A stretch of DNA of 64,000 bases from the IMG/VR virus record IMGVR_UViG_3300046001_006061, positions 1 to 64,000 of that record. One strand, written 5' to 3'. This document shows, piece by piece, positions 1 through 8,107 of the stretch. The notes below the pieces were generated by a model that did not search any database, had not been told where the DNA came from, and saw nothing but the letters and a program-made list of their open reading frames with translations. The DNA comes from a virus. A program made the translations under genes and the position numbers. Numbering within the stretch: position 1 is the stretch's first letter; each line of letters starts with the position of its first letter.

Positions 1-472
1 TTACCGAACCACCATCAACTGTTGCAGTTAATACTCCTGTTCCTACTGACTGAACACCAAAATCCCAATACCCAACATCACCCGTTAAAATCAAAGTAGC
101 TGTGCCACTTGCTGTAACCGAAATTCTAGGGTCTGCATTAATAGCTGCTTCTAAAGCAGTACAAATTACAGTTGCACTTGGCGCAGTTACTAAATCAGAA
201 GCATAGCTGTATGAGAATACTTGAGTTCCTCCATCAAGAACATTCGTTGCTCTGATTTTTACAGTATAAACCTTTGCTGCTGCTGCTGTTGGTGTTAAAG
301 TAACTACTCTGCTTACGCCTGTTACTTTCTTTTGTCTTTTAATTATGCTAGGAAGCCCTGCTGCGTTAAACGTAGCACTTGTTCCATCTGCTGCATTTGA
401 AACGGTAATAATCTTCCCGTTTATGCTTACATCTGCGCCATTGGCACTAATTGTATTATATACTAAATTCAT
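1..472 (-). CDS. Virion protein, partial (C-terminus outside window)
   Basis: The frame is open from an ATG at 472 to the window edge, giving 157 visible residues. The sequence is rich in Thr, Ala, Val and Gly with alternating beta-prone stretches and no charged domain, as in phage head-decoration or tail proteins. It follows the major capsid gene by about 30 bases in the same direction, so a late structural role is inferred. No family was recognised and the C-terminal part is not visible. Confidence 0.6.
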   Translation of the reverse strand, partial: MNLVYNTISANGADVSINGKIITVSNAADGTSATFNAAGLPSIIKRQKKVTGVSRVVTLTPTAAAAKVYTVKIRATNVLDGGTQVFSYSYASDLVTAPSATVICTALEAAINADPRISVTASGTATLILTGDVGYWDFGVQSVGTGVLTATVDGGSV

Positions 473-504
473 TTTATTTATTTATTTTTTTTAATTGTTT
501 AAAA

Positions 505-1833
505 TTAGTTACCGATTAGTACCCCACATTGAGAAGCGTTCATTAATTGGAACATTTTGTTATACATCATGTGAACACGAGTTTCTTTCGATTCTGTTTT
601 CGCATTTTTGATATCTAATGCACCGTCTTTGTTGATGATACCTTGAAAAACCATCATTTCCATTCCCATTTCACCGTACTTGTATGATTTTAAGAATGGT
701 ACAGTTCCTTTGCCATTAGCTAAAGTAACATTATCTAAGCTAAACCAAAACATTTTTCTTGCTTGTCTGTTTGCAACCGAAGATGCGCTAGATACAGTAA
801 ACATATTTTGATTGGTAAACATTGGCTCTTCAATCATTTCGATTTGGATTCCGTTATAAGCAAAATGGAATACGTCAATACCTTTTACTTCTTTACCTCC
901 AATAGTGTTATTCACACCCGTTGCAAGCAATAAATTACGACCCGCAAATCTTTGGAACATACCAATTACATCGTAACCCGCTACAACAGCAAATTTACTT
1001 GAACCACCACCGTTTGCTTTTAACTTGTCAATGAACGAAGTCAAAACATTTTCGCTTAAATCGCCTGTGTAGTAATCTACAACACCGCCACCTAAACCAA
1101 TTTGTTGTTCAAAACCCGCAGCCATATAAATATCATTTTTATAACTACGTTGTGAAGCGTATTGGTTTACTGCGAAACTTTCTGCTGCTCTTTGCATTGC
1201 ACCATAAACTTGAGCGTGTACGAAATAACCTTTTTCTAAGTAGGTAATATCGTCTTCTGTAACCTCTGCATAGTTAAATGCACCTGTTTCAACTGTTTCT
1301 GGAATGTAGTTGTAGTTCATTGCGAACTCTGCAATCTTACGTTCTGTTCCAATTTTAGTTGAACCTTGCTTAACTTGAACACCTCTTGAACTTACTTCTT
1401 CTCCCGCTACTGCGTCTGTTGCAGCAAATGATGTACTACCATCTACTGATGATTGATGTAAGAATGTTGCTGTTCCTTCGATTGTACCGTTACAAATTGC
1501 AACAGTTCCGCTTTCAAACTCAACAGCTTCGTCAAGTCTAAATGGAGTAGCTTGTGGGTCTGACCATGTTAAAGTCAAAATAACACCACTTAAACTTCTT
1601 TGAGCAATTGCAGCAACAGGATATGTGTTTCCTTGTTGTGGAATTTCTACTTTTCTTTTACCACTTTTAGTAGCTTCGGGGCTACCTAAAACCGAAGCAA
1701 TCTTCGATATAGTGTGGAATTGCTTGAACTGCTCAATAACGAATGGCTCAACGAATCGTTTGCCTACGTTTGTGCTTTCAATTACATTTAAAATGTTTTG
1801 CCCGCTTGGGGCATAGATTTTTGGATTTGACAT
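505..1833 (-). CDS. Major capsid protein
   Basis: 442 residues. Assigned by context and composition: it lies directly after an acidic scaffold-like gene and two genes after the portal, the usual order portal-scaffold-capsid. The protein is soluble, of mixed alpha/beta composition, has no signal or membrane segment, and its length is typical of HK97-fold capsid proteins. The N-terminus includes VGKRFVEPFVIEQFKQFHT, followed by a long helix-poor middle. A coat protein of another fold is possible; the virion role is more certain than the fold. Confidence 0.75.
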   Translation of the reverse strand: MSNPKIYAPSGQNILNVIESTNVGKRFVEPFVIEQFKQFHTISKIASVLGSPEATKSGKRKVEIPQQGNTYPVAAIAQRSLSGVILTLTWSDPQATPFRLDEAVEFESGTVAICNGTIEGTATFLHQSSVDGSTSFAATDAVAGEEVSSRGVQVKQGSTKIGTERKIAEFAMNYNYIPETVETGAFNYAEVTEDDITYLEKGYFVHAQVYGAMQRAAESFAVNQYASQRSYKNDIYMAAGFEQQIGLGGGVVDYYTGDLSENVLTSFIDKLKANGGGSSKFAVVAGYDVIGMFQRFAGRNLLLATGVNNTIGGKEVKGIDVFHFAYNGIQIEMIEEPMFTNQNMFTVSSASSVANRQARKMFWFSLDNVTLANGKGTVPFLKSYKYGEMGMEMMVFQGIINKDGALDIKNAKTESKETRVHMMYNKMFQLMNASQCGVLIGN

Positions 1834-1855
1834 TTTTTGGTTTTTTTATAGTTGA

Positions 1856-2872
1856 TTAATTTTTTGGAATTAAGGCATCATACATTTTTTGCCCTTCGTC
1901 TGTACTGTCTTGCTGAAAGTTTTCGTTACTTTCATTTGCATTTGGTCTGAATACTTCTTTCTTGGTATTCGCTTTAACAATCTTTTCGTGTTGTTCCAAA
2001 ATATCAGGCATCAAAATCGCAAACATTCTTTCTTGTGCAATCTTGTTTTGATTAAATGTGCCATCTTCATTTAAATAGTGGTTACTCTTTGGGTCAAGTG
2101 CTGCTTTCATTGCTTGAACGTGTTCGGGTGTTACTTTTAAATCACCTATCACAGTTAATCCTAAAAACTTATCCACACTTGCCATTGTGCTTTCTACTAT
2201 ACTATTCACTCTTTCAGCGTTTTCTTGCTCTGCTTTTCTTCTCTCGGCTGCCGATTGTTTTAAACCTGTAATATATTCGGGTTCTTTACCTAAATCTACT
2301 TTTGGCTTTAACTCACTAATCAGCTTATCTTTTAACATCTTTTGCTTTGCAGAACTATCTGAAATTGCGTAAAATTCTTCTTTCCATAATTCGTCTAATT
2401 CTTCGTCAGTAAAGTCTGAATTTGAATCTGATTTTGTTTTCATTTTCCATAAGTCTTCTAAGGAAATATCCTTAAAATCTTTTGGCTTATAATTCTCAAA
2501 GAACTTTTCTACGTCAAAGTTAGGGTCATTCATTACTTCTGCTAAACTATCAATAACTGGGTTATCAAACTTTTTTAACTTGCTTTGAGTTTCCTCATAC
2601 AGCTTTTTGTAATCAATTTCTACTTCTTTTTTTTCTGATTTATCCTCTTGGAATACATCAAAAATTGTCTTTTCGGTAGGCTTTTTTTCTTCAACCTTAG
2701 TTTCTTTAGGCTTTTCAGCTAAAGGCTTTTCTTCAATAATTTCTTTGGTTTCTACGTTTTCTTGCGAAGTAGGTATTTCGGTAGTTTCGGGTGTTTCGTT
2801 TTCCGAAATCGTGTGTGCTTCAATTAGCGTGTCTAAGGCTGATTTATCGCCTTCTTGTGTATTTTCTGTCAT
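1856..2872 (-). CDS. Putative capsid assembly scaffold
   Basis: 338 residues, very acidic and Lys/Glu/Thr-rich in the first ~110 residues (low complexity, probably disordered), then helical and coiled-coil-like to the end. It lies 23 bases upstream of the capsid gene in the same direction. Charged helical proteins in this position are normally scaffolds that are removed from or leave the prohead. No protease domain was seen. The -7-like TAATTTTG at about 2891-2898 on the minus strand could be its promoter, but no -33 box matches. Confidence 0.6.
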   Translation of the reverse strand: MTENTQEGDKSALDTLIEAHTISENETPETTEIPTSQENVETKEIIEEKPLAEKPKETKVEEKKPTEKTIFDVFQEDKSEKKEVEIDYKKLYEETQSKLKKFDNPVIDSLAEVMNDPNFDVEKFFENYKPKDFKDISLEDLWKMKTKSDSNSDFTDEELDELWKEEFYAISDSSAKQKMLKDKLISELKPKVDLGKEPEYITGLKQSAAERRKAEQENAERVNSIVESTMASVDKFLGLTVIGDLKVTPEHVQAMKAALDPKSNHYLNEDGTFNQNKIAQERMFAILMPDILEQHEKIVKANTKKEVFRPNANESNENFQQDSTDEGQKMYDALIPKN

Positions 2873-2934
2873 AGTTAGAACATTTTCTTATTCAAAATTA
2901 ATACTATAAATTTAAAATTATTTATTGTAGTGTA

Positions 2935-2964
2935 TTGTAGTTTATCATAAACTACTTATATTTG
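2935..2964 (+). promoter_or_regulatory. Promoter with operator in its spacer, leaderless start
   Basis: A -33 TTG at 2935-2937 and -7 TATATTTG at 2957-2964 are separated by exactly 19 bases. The ATG at 2969 follows after only 4 bases, so transcription should begin at or next to the start codon. The perfect palindrome GTAGTTTATCATAAACTAC (9-bp arms, one central base, 2937-2955) fills the spacer and is an obvious operator. Confidence 0.65.
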
Positions 2965-2968
2965 CATC

Positions 2969-3142
2969 ATGGAACTAAAAAAATCATTACCAAAAAGAAC
3001 CAACCTTTTTTCATGGCACTCTTATTTTGCTGCCGACTTATCAAGTAAGGCTTGGAAGAAAATGAAAGACATGGGCTGTACTTCGCAAAGTCAATTTGTT
3101 GTTATGGCTGTTAAAAAATTTATTGATACTGATGGAAAATAA
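2969..3142 (+). CDS. Small ribbon-helix-helix-like protein, probable autorepressor
   Basis: 57 residues. The middle (YFAADLSSKAWKKMKDMGC then TSQSQFVVMAVKKFI) fits a strand followed by two helices, the Arc/MetJ ribbon-helix-helix pattern in which the strand binds an inverted-repeat operator. The gene sits directly behind a promoter whose spacer is a perfect palindrome, so self-repression is inferred. Its 3' end overlaps the start of the next gene by 11 bases, suggesting translational coupling. Family assignment is by pattern only. Confidence 0.5.
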   Translation: MELKKSLPKRTNLFSWHSYFAADLSSKAWKKMKDMGCTSQSQFVVMAVKKFIDTDGK

Positions 3143-3743
3143 TACAGAAAATAACGAAGAAGAAGAATTATTTGACCCCGTTTTTGACCCTAAGAAGTGG
3201 GAAATAGCACATGGCATTTATGTTCGCCTTATTCAAAACGGTATGGGAGTATGCGCTCAAATCAAATTAGATATGAGTGTATTGAACGAAATTGTTAAAG
3301 AAAAAGGCTATGATAGGAATACTTTATTTATTGCTGCGCTACCAAAACGAAAGATAAAACCTAATGCCGAAACACACCTTTGTATCTTTGATGCTTTTGA
3401 TGCTCGAAGTAAATCAATTTATCTAAAAGGGAATAACGGGTTTACTATGCGTGGAGATTACGGTAGAGGTGCTGTTGAAGTTGAGACTTTAAAAGACAAG
3501 ATAAACGATTTTTTTGAAGAAGAAAATACAAAGATTACAAAAGAATTATTTGAAGAAGCGATAAGTTTAGAAGATGCTTTACACGCTTTAGATTGTGGAT
3601 ATTATGATACACATGATTTAGATAGCATTGGAAAAAATAAAGAAGAATACAAGACTAGAATAAAAGAATTGAAAAATATATTCAATTTAAAAGAAAGTGA
3701 ATCCTTTTGTAGTTTCACCTTTGATGATTTTAAACTTAACTGA
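3132..3743 (+). CDS. Hypothetical acidic protein coupled to the RHH-like gene
   Basis: 203 residues counting from the ATG at 3132, chosen because it overlaps the end of the upstream small gene; the longer frame starting at 3096 would run through that gene. The N-terminus has a run of Asn and Glu. No domain was recognised. The pair is on the opposite strand to the surrounding head genes and ends at a bidirectional terminator, so it looks like an inserted accessory (moron) unit with its own promoter and operator. Confidence 0.7.
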   Translation: MENNTENNEEEELFDPVFDPKKWEIAHGIYVRLIQNGMGVCAQIKLDMSVLNEIVKEKGYDRNTLFIAALPKRKIKPNAETHLCIFDAFDARSKSIYLKGNNGFTMRGDYGRGAVEVETLKDKINDFFEEENTKITKELFEEAISLEDALHALDCGYYDTHDLDSIGKNKEEYKTRIKELKNIFNLKESESFCSFTFDDFKLN

Positions 3744-3754
3744 TAAAGAAAAAG

Positions 3755-3787
3755 AAAAGCCCTAGCTAAATTATAACTAGGGCTTTT
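3755..3787. terminator. Bidirectional terminator
   Basis: Perfect 11-bp inverted repeat AAAAGCCCTAG / CTAGGGCTTTT with an 11-base loop. The A and T flanks give a U-run on either strand. It sits between the convergent ends at 3743 (plus) and 3790 (minus) and serves both. Confidence 0.85.
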
Positions 3788-3789
3788 TT

Positions 3790-5898
3790 CTATTGAGTTG
3801 GTTGCGTATTGTCCGCTTGTATTTCCATTGCGGTTTTTTCTAAATCTATATCGCCTTTCATTTGCGTATTAGCTAGTTTTCCCGCATTTTGAGTTTGTGT
3901 CATTTGCTCCATTGCTTGTTGTTGCATTTGTGCTTGTTGCATCTGTGCTTCTTGCTGTGCTTTGGCTGCTGCTGCTTGTTTTTCTTCCCAAACACGTTTC
4001 TTGTACCTTAGTATGTTTCGCATTTCAGTATTTGTTTGCGCTGCCATTGCTTCGGCTGCTACTTCGGCATCTACAAAACTATTAGGGATTGATGCTTCTC
4101 TTTCAAATATTATTAAATATTCAGCACGTTGTTTTTCGGTAATAGCGTCTTTATTATCTAGGTAAACATTTAAATCTACCAATGCCATGTCCTTAGTTAA
4201 CTCGAAAATGTCGTATTCACGCTTCGTAATTCGTAATGTTTCACGCATTTCGTCTGTGTCTTCGGCTATTAAAATTAGGTTTTTTCTAATCTCACAAGCT
4301 GCATGAATAATGGTGTTTAGGTATTGTCCAAATCCATCATAAAGAGGGGTTATTCCAAATGTTGATTGCGCTATCGAATTTTCTTGAACGCCTTGTCCAA
4401 TTATTCCTTTTTGGCTTCCTAGTGCTACTCTTGGAATACTGAAAATATCTCTGATTTCGTTTTTAAATAATTCTACTTCTGCTCGTAATGATTGGTACGA
4501 ATTGTAGTCTATTCCAATCTGTTCTACTTTAAAAGCGTAGGTTCTTTTGTCGTTTTCAGAATAATCATCTCCCGTAACACCTTCTAACACTACTACACCA
4601 TTGTTAATATCTTGCGCTAAACTAATTGCATCCATTCCTTCGGGAATTTTATCAGCAAATAATGTTGTTACAGCACCTTTTATTCTGTGAACCATTAAGT
4701 CAATCTTGCCTTCGTAAGCCCTAATTTTATCCACTAAATCCATTGACCTATCTACTGGGCTTCTGCTTCTACCGTTAATCAAGTCGGGAATAAAGTCTAT
4801 AAACGGTGTGCCTAAATATCCTTGCGCTGTTTTGGTCATGTTTTCACATGGCTTGCATCTTAAAGCAAATAGGTTAGCAATTAGGTCGCATTGATACCAT
4901 GTACTTTCATTTTCTTTATCTAAACTAATCCATCTTGCTTTTAAAACCGATACTGATTGTTGATTTTTGTCATACCATACAATATTATCTGTCGTTCCGT
5001 ATGACTGATTGAATCCACTTGTATTTTCTTTCGATAAACTATCTAGTTGGTCTAGCTGTTCTTTTGTAAGTTCGGGATATGCTGTTTTTAAAGCGGGTAT
5101 TGTAAATTCTTCGATAACGCCTTGAAATCTTTGCTTTTTACCGTTCTCGTCATCGAAGCTATTGTCCCAAATACAATTCTGTGGTTTGTGAACCTTTACT
5201 TTTACATTCCAATTTTCTACATATAATTCTACTCGGTTAAAGTAGGTAGGAACTAAGTATCTAAACAATTCTGCTACCCAATTAGTGTAGTCTGTTTTGT
5301 ATAGCCAATCTTTAGCCCAAGCGGTAAAGAAACGCTCCATTTTATTTTGAACAGTTTCTTCTAGGTATTTTCTAAGTTCTTCTTCGTTCTTAAATTCTTT
5401 GTCGCCTAGTGGCAAAAACTCCATTCCTTGCTCTTGTGCTTTTTCAAAAACATAGTTGAAGTCAATTTTCATCTTAGATAAATTGAATAGAGTTTTCTTG
5501 TATGATATGTAATCACTATCTAACGACCTAGCAAATATTGAATCGGGAAGAGTAGAAATATTACTCGCCATTGTTCCGTTAATATGCTTTACTAACGTGT
5601 AAATAATATTCGTGTTCAGTAGTTTTATAGGTAATGGATTATTATTTTCATCCATTGACATATAATCATAAACACCATTATTTTGTTCCGCAAATAAATA
5701 TGCTAGTAACTTCATTGTTCGTGAAGCCCATTGAGTAGGTCTATTTAAAGGGTCGGTTGGCACATTTCCAACACTATAAAAAAGAGGTATTGCGTGATTG
5801 TATTTTGTACCAACATATCTTGCGTATTGCTCGTACCATGCTTTGTCTTTTTCAATTCCAAAGTCTTTTGGTTTTAAATTTGAAATATTACTTATCAC
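3790..5898 (-). CDS. Portal protein
   Basis: 702 residues, a length typical of podovirus-type portals. Supporting features: Trp/Tyr-rich N-terminal half, a middle with LVDKIRAYEGKIDLMVHRI, a long helical segment, then a Gln/Ala/Met-rich tail (about residues 640-680) as in many portals. It lies two genes before the capsid gene and downstream of the large terminase. The start codon is GTG (no ATG occurs in frame until residue 62). The portal forms the twelve-fold ring at the capsid vertex through which DNA is packaged and ejected. Confidence 0.75.
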   Translation of the reverse strand: MISNISNLKPKDFGIEKDKAWYEQYARYVGTKYNHAIPLFYSVGNVPTDPLNRPTQWASRTMKLLAYLFAEQNNGVYDYMSMDENNNPLPIKLLNTNIIYTLVKHINGTMASNISTLPDSIFARSLDSDYISYKKTLFNLSKMKIDFNYVFEKAQEQGMEFLPLGDKEFKNEEELRKYLEETVQNKMERFFTAWAKDWLYKTDYTNWVAELFRYLVPTYFNRVELYVENWNVKVKVHKPQNCIWDNSFDDENGKKQRFQGVIEEFTIPALKTAYPELTKEQLDQLDSLSKENTSGFNQSYGTTDNIVWYDKNQQSVSVLKARWISLDKENESTWYQCDLIANLFALRCKPCENMTKTAQGYLGTPFIDFIPDLINGRSRSPVDRSMDLVDKIRAYEGKIDLMVHRIKGAVTTLFADKIPEGMDAISLAQDINNGVVVLEGVTGDDYSENDKRTYAFKVEQIGIDYNSYQSLRAEVELFKNEIRDIFSIPRVALGSQKGIIGQGVQENSIAQSTFGITPLYDGFGQYLNTIIHAACEIRKNLILIAEDTDEMRETLRITKREYDIFELTKDMALVDLNVYLDNKDAITEKQRAEYLIIFEREASIPNSFVDAEVAAEAMAAQTNTEMRNILRYKKRVWEEKQAAAAKAQQEAQMQQAQMQQQAMEQMTQTQNAGKLANTQMKGDIDLEKTAMEIQADNTQPTQ

Positions 5899-5917
5899 AA
5901 TTTAGTTTTTTATGTTA

Positions 5918-5925
5918 CAAATATA
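5918..5925 (-). promoter_or_regulatory. Possible -7 box for the portal gene
   Basis: Minus-strand TATATTTG about 20 bases before the GTG start of the portal gene, just after a terminator. No convincing TTTG lies 19-21 bases upstream, so this is a weak call. Confidence 0.35.
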
Positions 5926-5939
5926 TATAAACTTAAAAG

Positions 5940-5971
5940 AAAAACCCTCACTATTTTTAGCAAGGGTTTTT
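5940..5971 (-). terminator. Terminator after the 5974-6318 gene
   Basis: AAAAACCCT / AGGGTTTTT, 9-bp arms, 14-base loop. On the minus strand it lies just past the stop at 5974 and before the portal gene, separating the two transcription units. Confidence 0.7.
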
Positions 5972-5973
5972 GG

Positions 5974-6318
5974 TTATTGCGGAGTAGCCCATTCGTTATC
6001 TATTTCTTTACTTCGTATATCTTTAAAGTTTTCTATGTTTGTTTCAGTAAAACTTCCCCACCCAAATACTTGTGTAAAGGATTTACCGCTTTCGTATAGT
6101 ACGGTTTTAGGTATCATTTCAGTATTAAATATAGTTCCTATTGGGTATTTTTCTACTCTGCCAATATCAGATTTGCCGTTAAAACTAAGTATAACTTCAA
6201 CTATTCTTCCGTAGGTTTCGTATGATACAAATACCTCTAATGCTTGCCATTCTTTACCGTCTTTTTTTACTCCGTTTTTGAATGATAGTATTTTTTCAAG
6301 TTTTACTTTTGTGGTCAT
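5974..6318 (-). CDS. Hypothetical small beta-rich protein
   Basis: 114 residues from the inner Met (MTTKVKLEK); the longer frame from 6354 overlaps the neighbouring gene. The sequence alternates short strands (KILSFKNGVKKDGKEWQ, VEVILSFNGKSD), reminiscent of a small OB-fold or DUF3127-type protein, but no signature is clear. It closes the short minus-strand run that starts at the antirepressor gene. Confidence 0.6.
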   Translation of the reverse strand: MTTKVKLEKILSFKNGVKKDGKEWQALEVFVSYETYGRIVEVILSFNGKSDIGRVEKYPIGTIFNTEMIPKTVLYESGKSFTQVFGWGSFTETNIENFKDIRSKEIDNEWATPQ

Positions 6319-6322
6319 AGGT

Positions 6323-6643
6323 TTAAAAAGGATATTTAGAAAGCGAATGTTCAACTTCTTTTATATCGTCATAAACATAATTGCAGTTGTTACATTTGCT
6401 TATTTCTATTTCTGTTGAAAATTGACTTATCGTTTTTGCCAATATAACTGTACCGTTTTTACACTTACCACAACAATAGTATTCTGTTGTTGTTTTAGCT
6501 GTTTTTAGTAGTTCTAACTCCTCTTCCATTATTTCTTTTAGCCTATCGTAGTGGCTAATCGGAACTGCAAATGATAGCGATTTTGTTTTTTCTCCGTAAA
6601 GTTTAGGTTTTCCTCTACCTCTTTTTTCGTGTGTTATTTCCAT
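6323..6643 (-). CDS. Ribbon-helix-helix-like protein with zinc ribbon
   Basis: 106 residues. The N-terminus (GRGKPKLYGEKTKSLSFAVP then SHYDRLKEIMEEEL) resembles a CopG/Arc-type DNA-binding strand-helix-helix. The C-terminal half carries two Cys pairs, CGKC and CNNC, about 25 residues apart, fitting a zinc ribbon. A regulatory DNA-binding role is inferred. It lies between the antirepressor gene and the next small gene with gaps of 2-4 bases, so all three are probably co-transcribed. Confidence 0.6.
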   Translation of the reverse strand: MEITHEKRGRGKPKLYGEKTKSLSFAVPISHYDRLKEIMEEELELLKTAKTTTEYYCCGKCKNGTVILAKTISQFSTEIEISKCNNCNYVYDDIKEVEHSLSKYPF

Positions 6644-6645
6644 GA

Positions 6646-7359
6646 TTATTTTTCTAATAAAGTTTTATGAATAAATCCTAGTCCTTTTGAGGTTACATAA
6701 GTAGTTGATACAAGTTTTTTAAATTTACCGCTATCAATAAGAGTTTCTACTACTTTAAAGTATTTACTATTTATATATTTTTGGTTTGGAGTATTTGAAG
6801 ATTTTAAAAGTATTCCAAGTTCTTTTAGTTTTTTCATCATAGTATTTCTGCCATAACCAAGTTTTAAAATCTTGTTGGTTTCTTCCATTGAAAAAACACC
6901 ATCTGTATCAAAACAAATATCTACGAAGTCTGAACGTAATTGAAGTTTTTCGTTTTTTGTTTCAAGTAAAATTATTTGTTCTTCTTTTGCTACTAATTCT
7001 TTTAATGCTTCCAAATAGGTTGTAGGTAATTTTGCTACTTGTTTGTTTTGAACGGTTTTTTCACACTCCAAAAAGTACAGCCTTGCTTGTTTTCCTTTTT
7101 CTTTTCCGTTCAACATTGATATTTCTTTTGCTGCACTAAGTTTCAACGCAATGTCTGTAATATCGTATGGTTGCCCATTAGCACCTATACTTTTTTGTAT
7201 ATATGGTACAAAATCCTCATTTTCAATTAACATGGCTCTTTCCGTTTGTGTCGCTATCCATGTTGTAAACTGTGCTTTACTACCTAAAAAAGAATGTAGT
7301 TCACGAGCAGAAACGACTTGCTCATTTTTATCGTTTGTTTGTATTTTTATGATTTCCAT
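6646..7359 (-). CDS. Phage antirepressor (AntA-type N-terminus, ANT C-terminus)
   Basis: 237 residues from the inner ATG at 7359. Residues ~15-80 (VSARELHSFLGSKAQFTTWI, ENEDFVPYIQKS, DITDIALKLSAAKEISML) match the AntA/AntB antirepressor family; the C-terminal ~110 residues resemble the ANT/KilAC domain. Such proteins bind or displace lysogeny repressors. The start is fixed by the promoter: the -7 box ends 4 bases before this ATG, so the message should be leaderless, and the longer frame (start 7404) would begin upstream of the transcript. Confidence 0.85.
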   Translation of the reverse strand: MEIIKIQTNDKNEQVVSARELHSFLGSKAQFTTWIATQTERAMLIENEDFVPYIQKSIGANGQPYDITDIALKLSAAKEISMLNGKEKGKQARLYFLECEKTVQNKQVAKLPTTYLEALKELVAKEEQIILLETKNEKLQLRSDFVDICFDTDGVFSMEETNKILKLGYGRNTMMKKLKELGILLKSSNTPNQKYINSKYFKVVETLIDSGKFKKLVSTTYVTSKGLGFIHKTLLEK

Positions 7360-7363
7360 GCCA

Positions 7364-7394
7364 CAAAGATAATTATTATTTTTAATAATACAAA
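7364..7394 (-). promoter_or_regulatory. Promoter of the antirepressor gene (leaderless)
   Basis: On the minus strand TTTG (7391-7394), 19 bases, TATCTTTG (7364-7371), 4 bases, ATG. This is a full match to the Bacteroidota sigma-70 consensus. A DnaA-box match TTATCCACA lies just upstream at 7397-7405 (plus-strand reading). Confidence 0.75.
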
Positions 7395-7403
7395 TATTAT
7401 CCA

Positions 7404-7490
7404 CAAAAAAAGCCCACTATCTCTAGTAGGCTCTTCTTGATGAAAAATAACAAAACAGGAAACAAGTCGCTAAACTTATGAGGTAATCTG
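7404..7490 (-). ncRNA. Candidate small RNA with own promoter and terminator
   Basis: A promoter on the minus strand (TTTG 7523-7526, 19 bases, TATATTTG 7496-7503) points at an 85-90-nt stretch that ends in a terminator hairpin (AGCCCACTA 7411-7419 with TAGTAGGCT 7424-7432, one mismatch, followed by T7). No start codon with a useful frame lies inside. The next promoter follows at once, so this unit is separate from the antirepressor gene. Function unknown. Confidence 0.5.
7411..7432 (-). terminator. Terminator of the small RNA
   Basis: 9-bp stem with one mismatch and a 4-base loop, followed by a run of seven T on the minus strand. Confidence 0.7.
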
Positions 7491-7495
7491 TATTG

Positions 7496-7526
7496 CAAAT
7501 ATAATTGTTATTTTATTCTTTACAAA
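7496..7526 (-). promoter_or_regulatory. Promoter of the small RNA
   Basis: Minus-strand TTTG (7523-7526), 19 bases, TATATTTG (7496-7503); exact consensus and spacing. Confidence 0.65.
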
Positions 7527-7540
7527 TTTCTTTACAAATA

Positions 7541-8104
7541 TTATTTGTTTGAATTTGTTCTTGGCATTGCTCCCGCATCGGGGTCTTTTATTTTTAAAGG
7601 TGTCATATAGTAGCTGTAATGTAATCTCCCTTGCTTAATAAATGGATTTGAGCCTCGCTGAACTAACCAATCTATATGTGGCATCGGTTGTTCACACTCT
7701 GTTATTGGCGAATATCCCTCAAGTACAAATTTATATTTAATTAAACATTCTTCGGCATAATCTTTTGCTGCTGCGCCCATAATCTCTATCATAGGCACTT
7801 GCATCATGGTAAAAAATCTAAATATTCCTATTTCTGAAACCAAATAGTCTAATCTATTTTCCATTGCCATACTAAAAAAAGCTGCACTTGGTACTTTGTA
7901 GTTTGGAATATTTGAACCCGCTTGGGAAATTGCTTCTAAACTTTTATACCCTTTTACCTCTTTCAAATATTTAATAGCGTGGCGAACCACATACATAAAC
8001 AGTCGGTTTTGGTCGATTTCTGTACGAATTGATTTCTTTGCATTAATATTGCTTCTAGCGTGCCACTTATTTTCAAAGTAATTTGTTTGATATTCTTTTG
8101 CCAT
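7541..8104 (-). CDS. Hypothetical protein next to the terminase
   Basis: 187 residues, helical, with a hydrophobic stretch around FRFFTMMQVPMIEIMGAAAK but no clear membrane helix. It lies 3 bases after the stop of the large terminase gene. A packaging or head-assembly role is inferred from position only; no family was recognised. Confidence 0.7.
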   Translation of the reverse strand: MAKEYQTNYFENKWHARSNINAKKSIRTEIDQNRLFMYVVRHAIKYLKEVKGYKSLEAISQAGSNIPNYKVPSAAFFSMAMENRLDYLVSEIGIFRFFTMMQVPMIEIMGAAAKDYAEECLIKYKFVLEGYSPITECEQPMPHIDWLVQRGSNPFIKQGRLHYSYYMTPLKIKDPDAGAMPRTNSNK

Positions 8105-8107
8105 GAT

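Noticed and set aside
3132-3743. The 2969-3743 insert as another integron-type cassette
   Set aside because: No attC-like arms and no complementary GTTA/TAAC ends flank it; it has its own promoter and a standard terminator.
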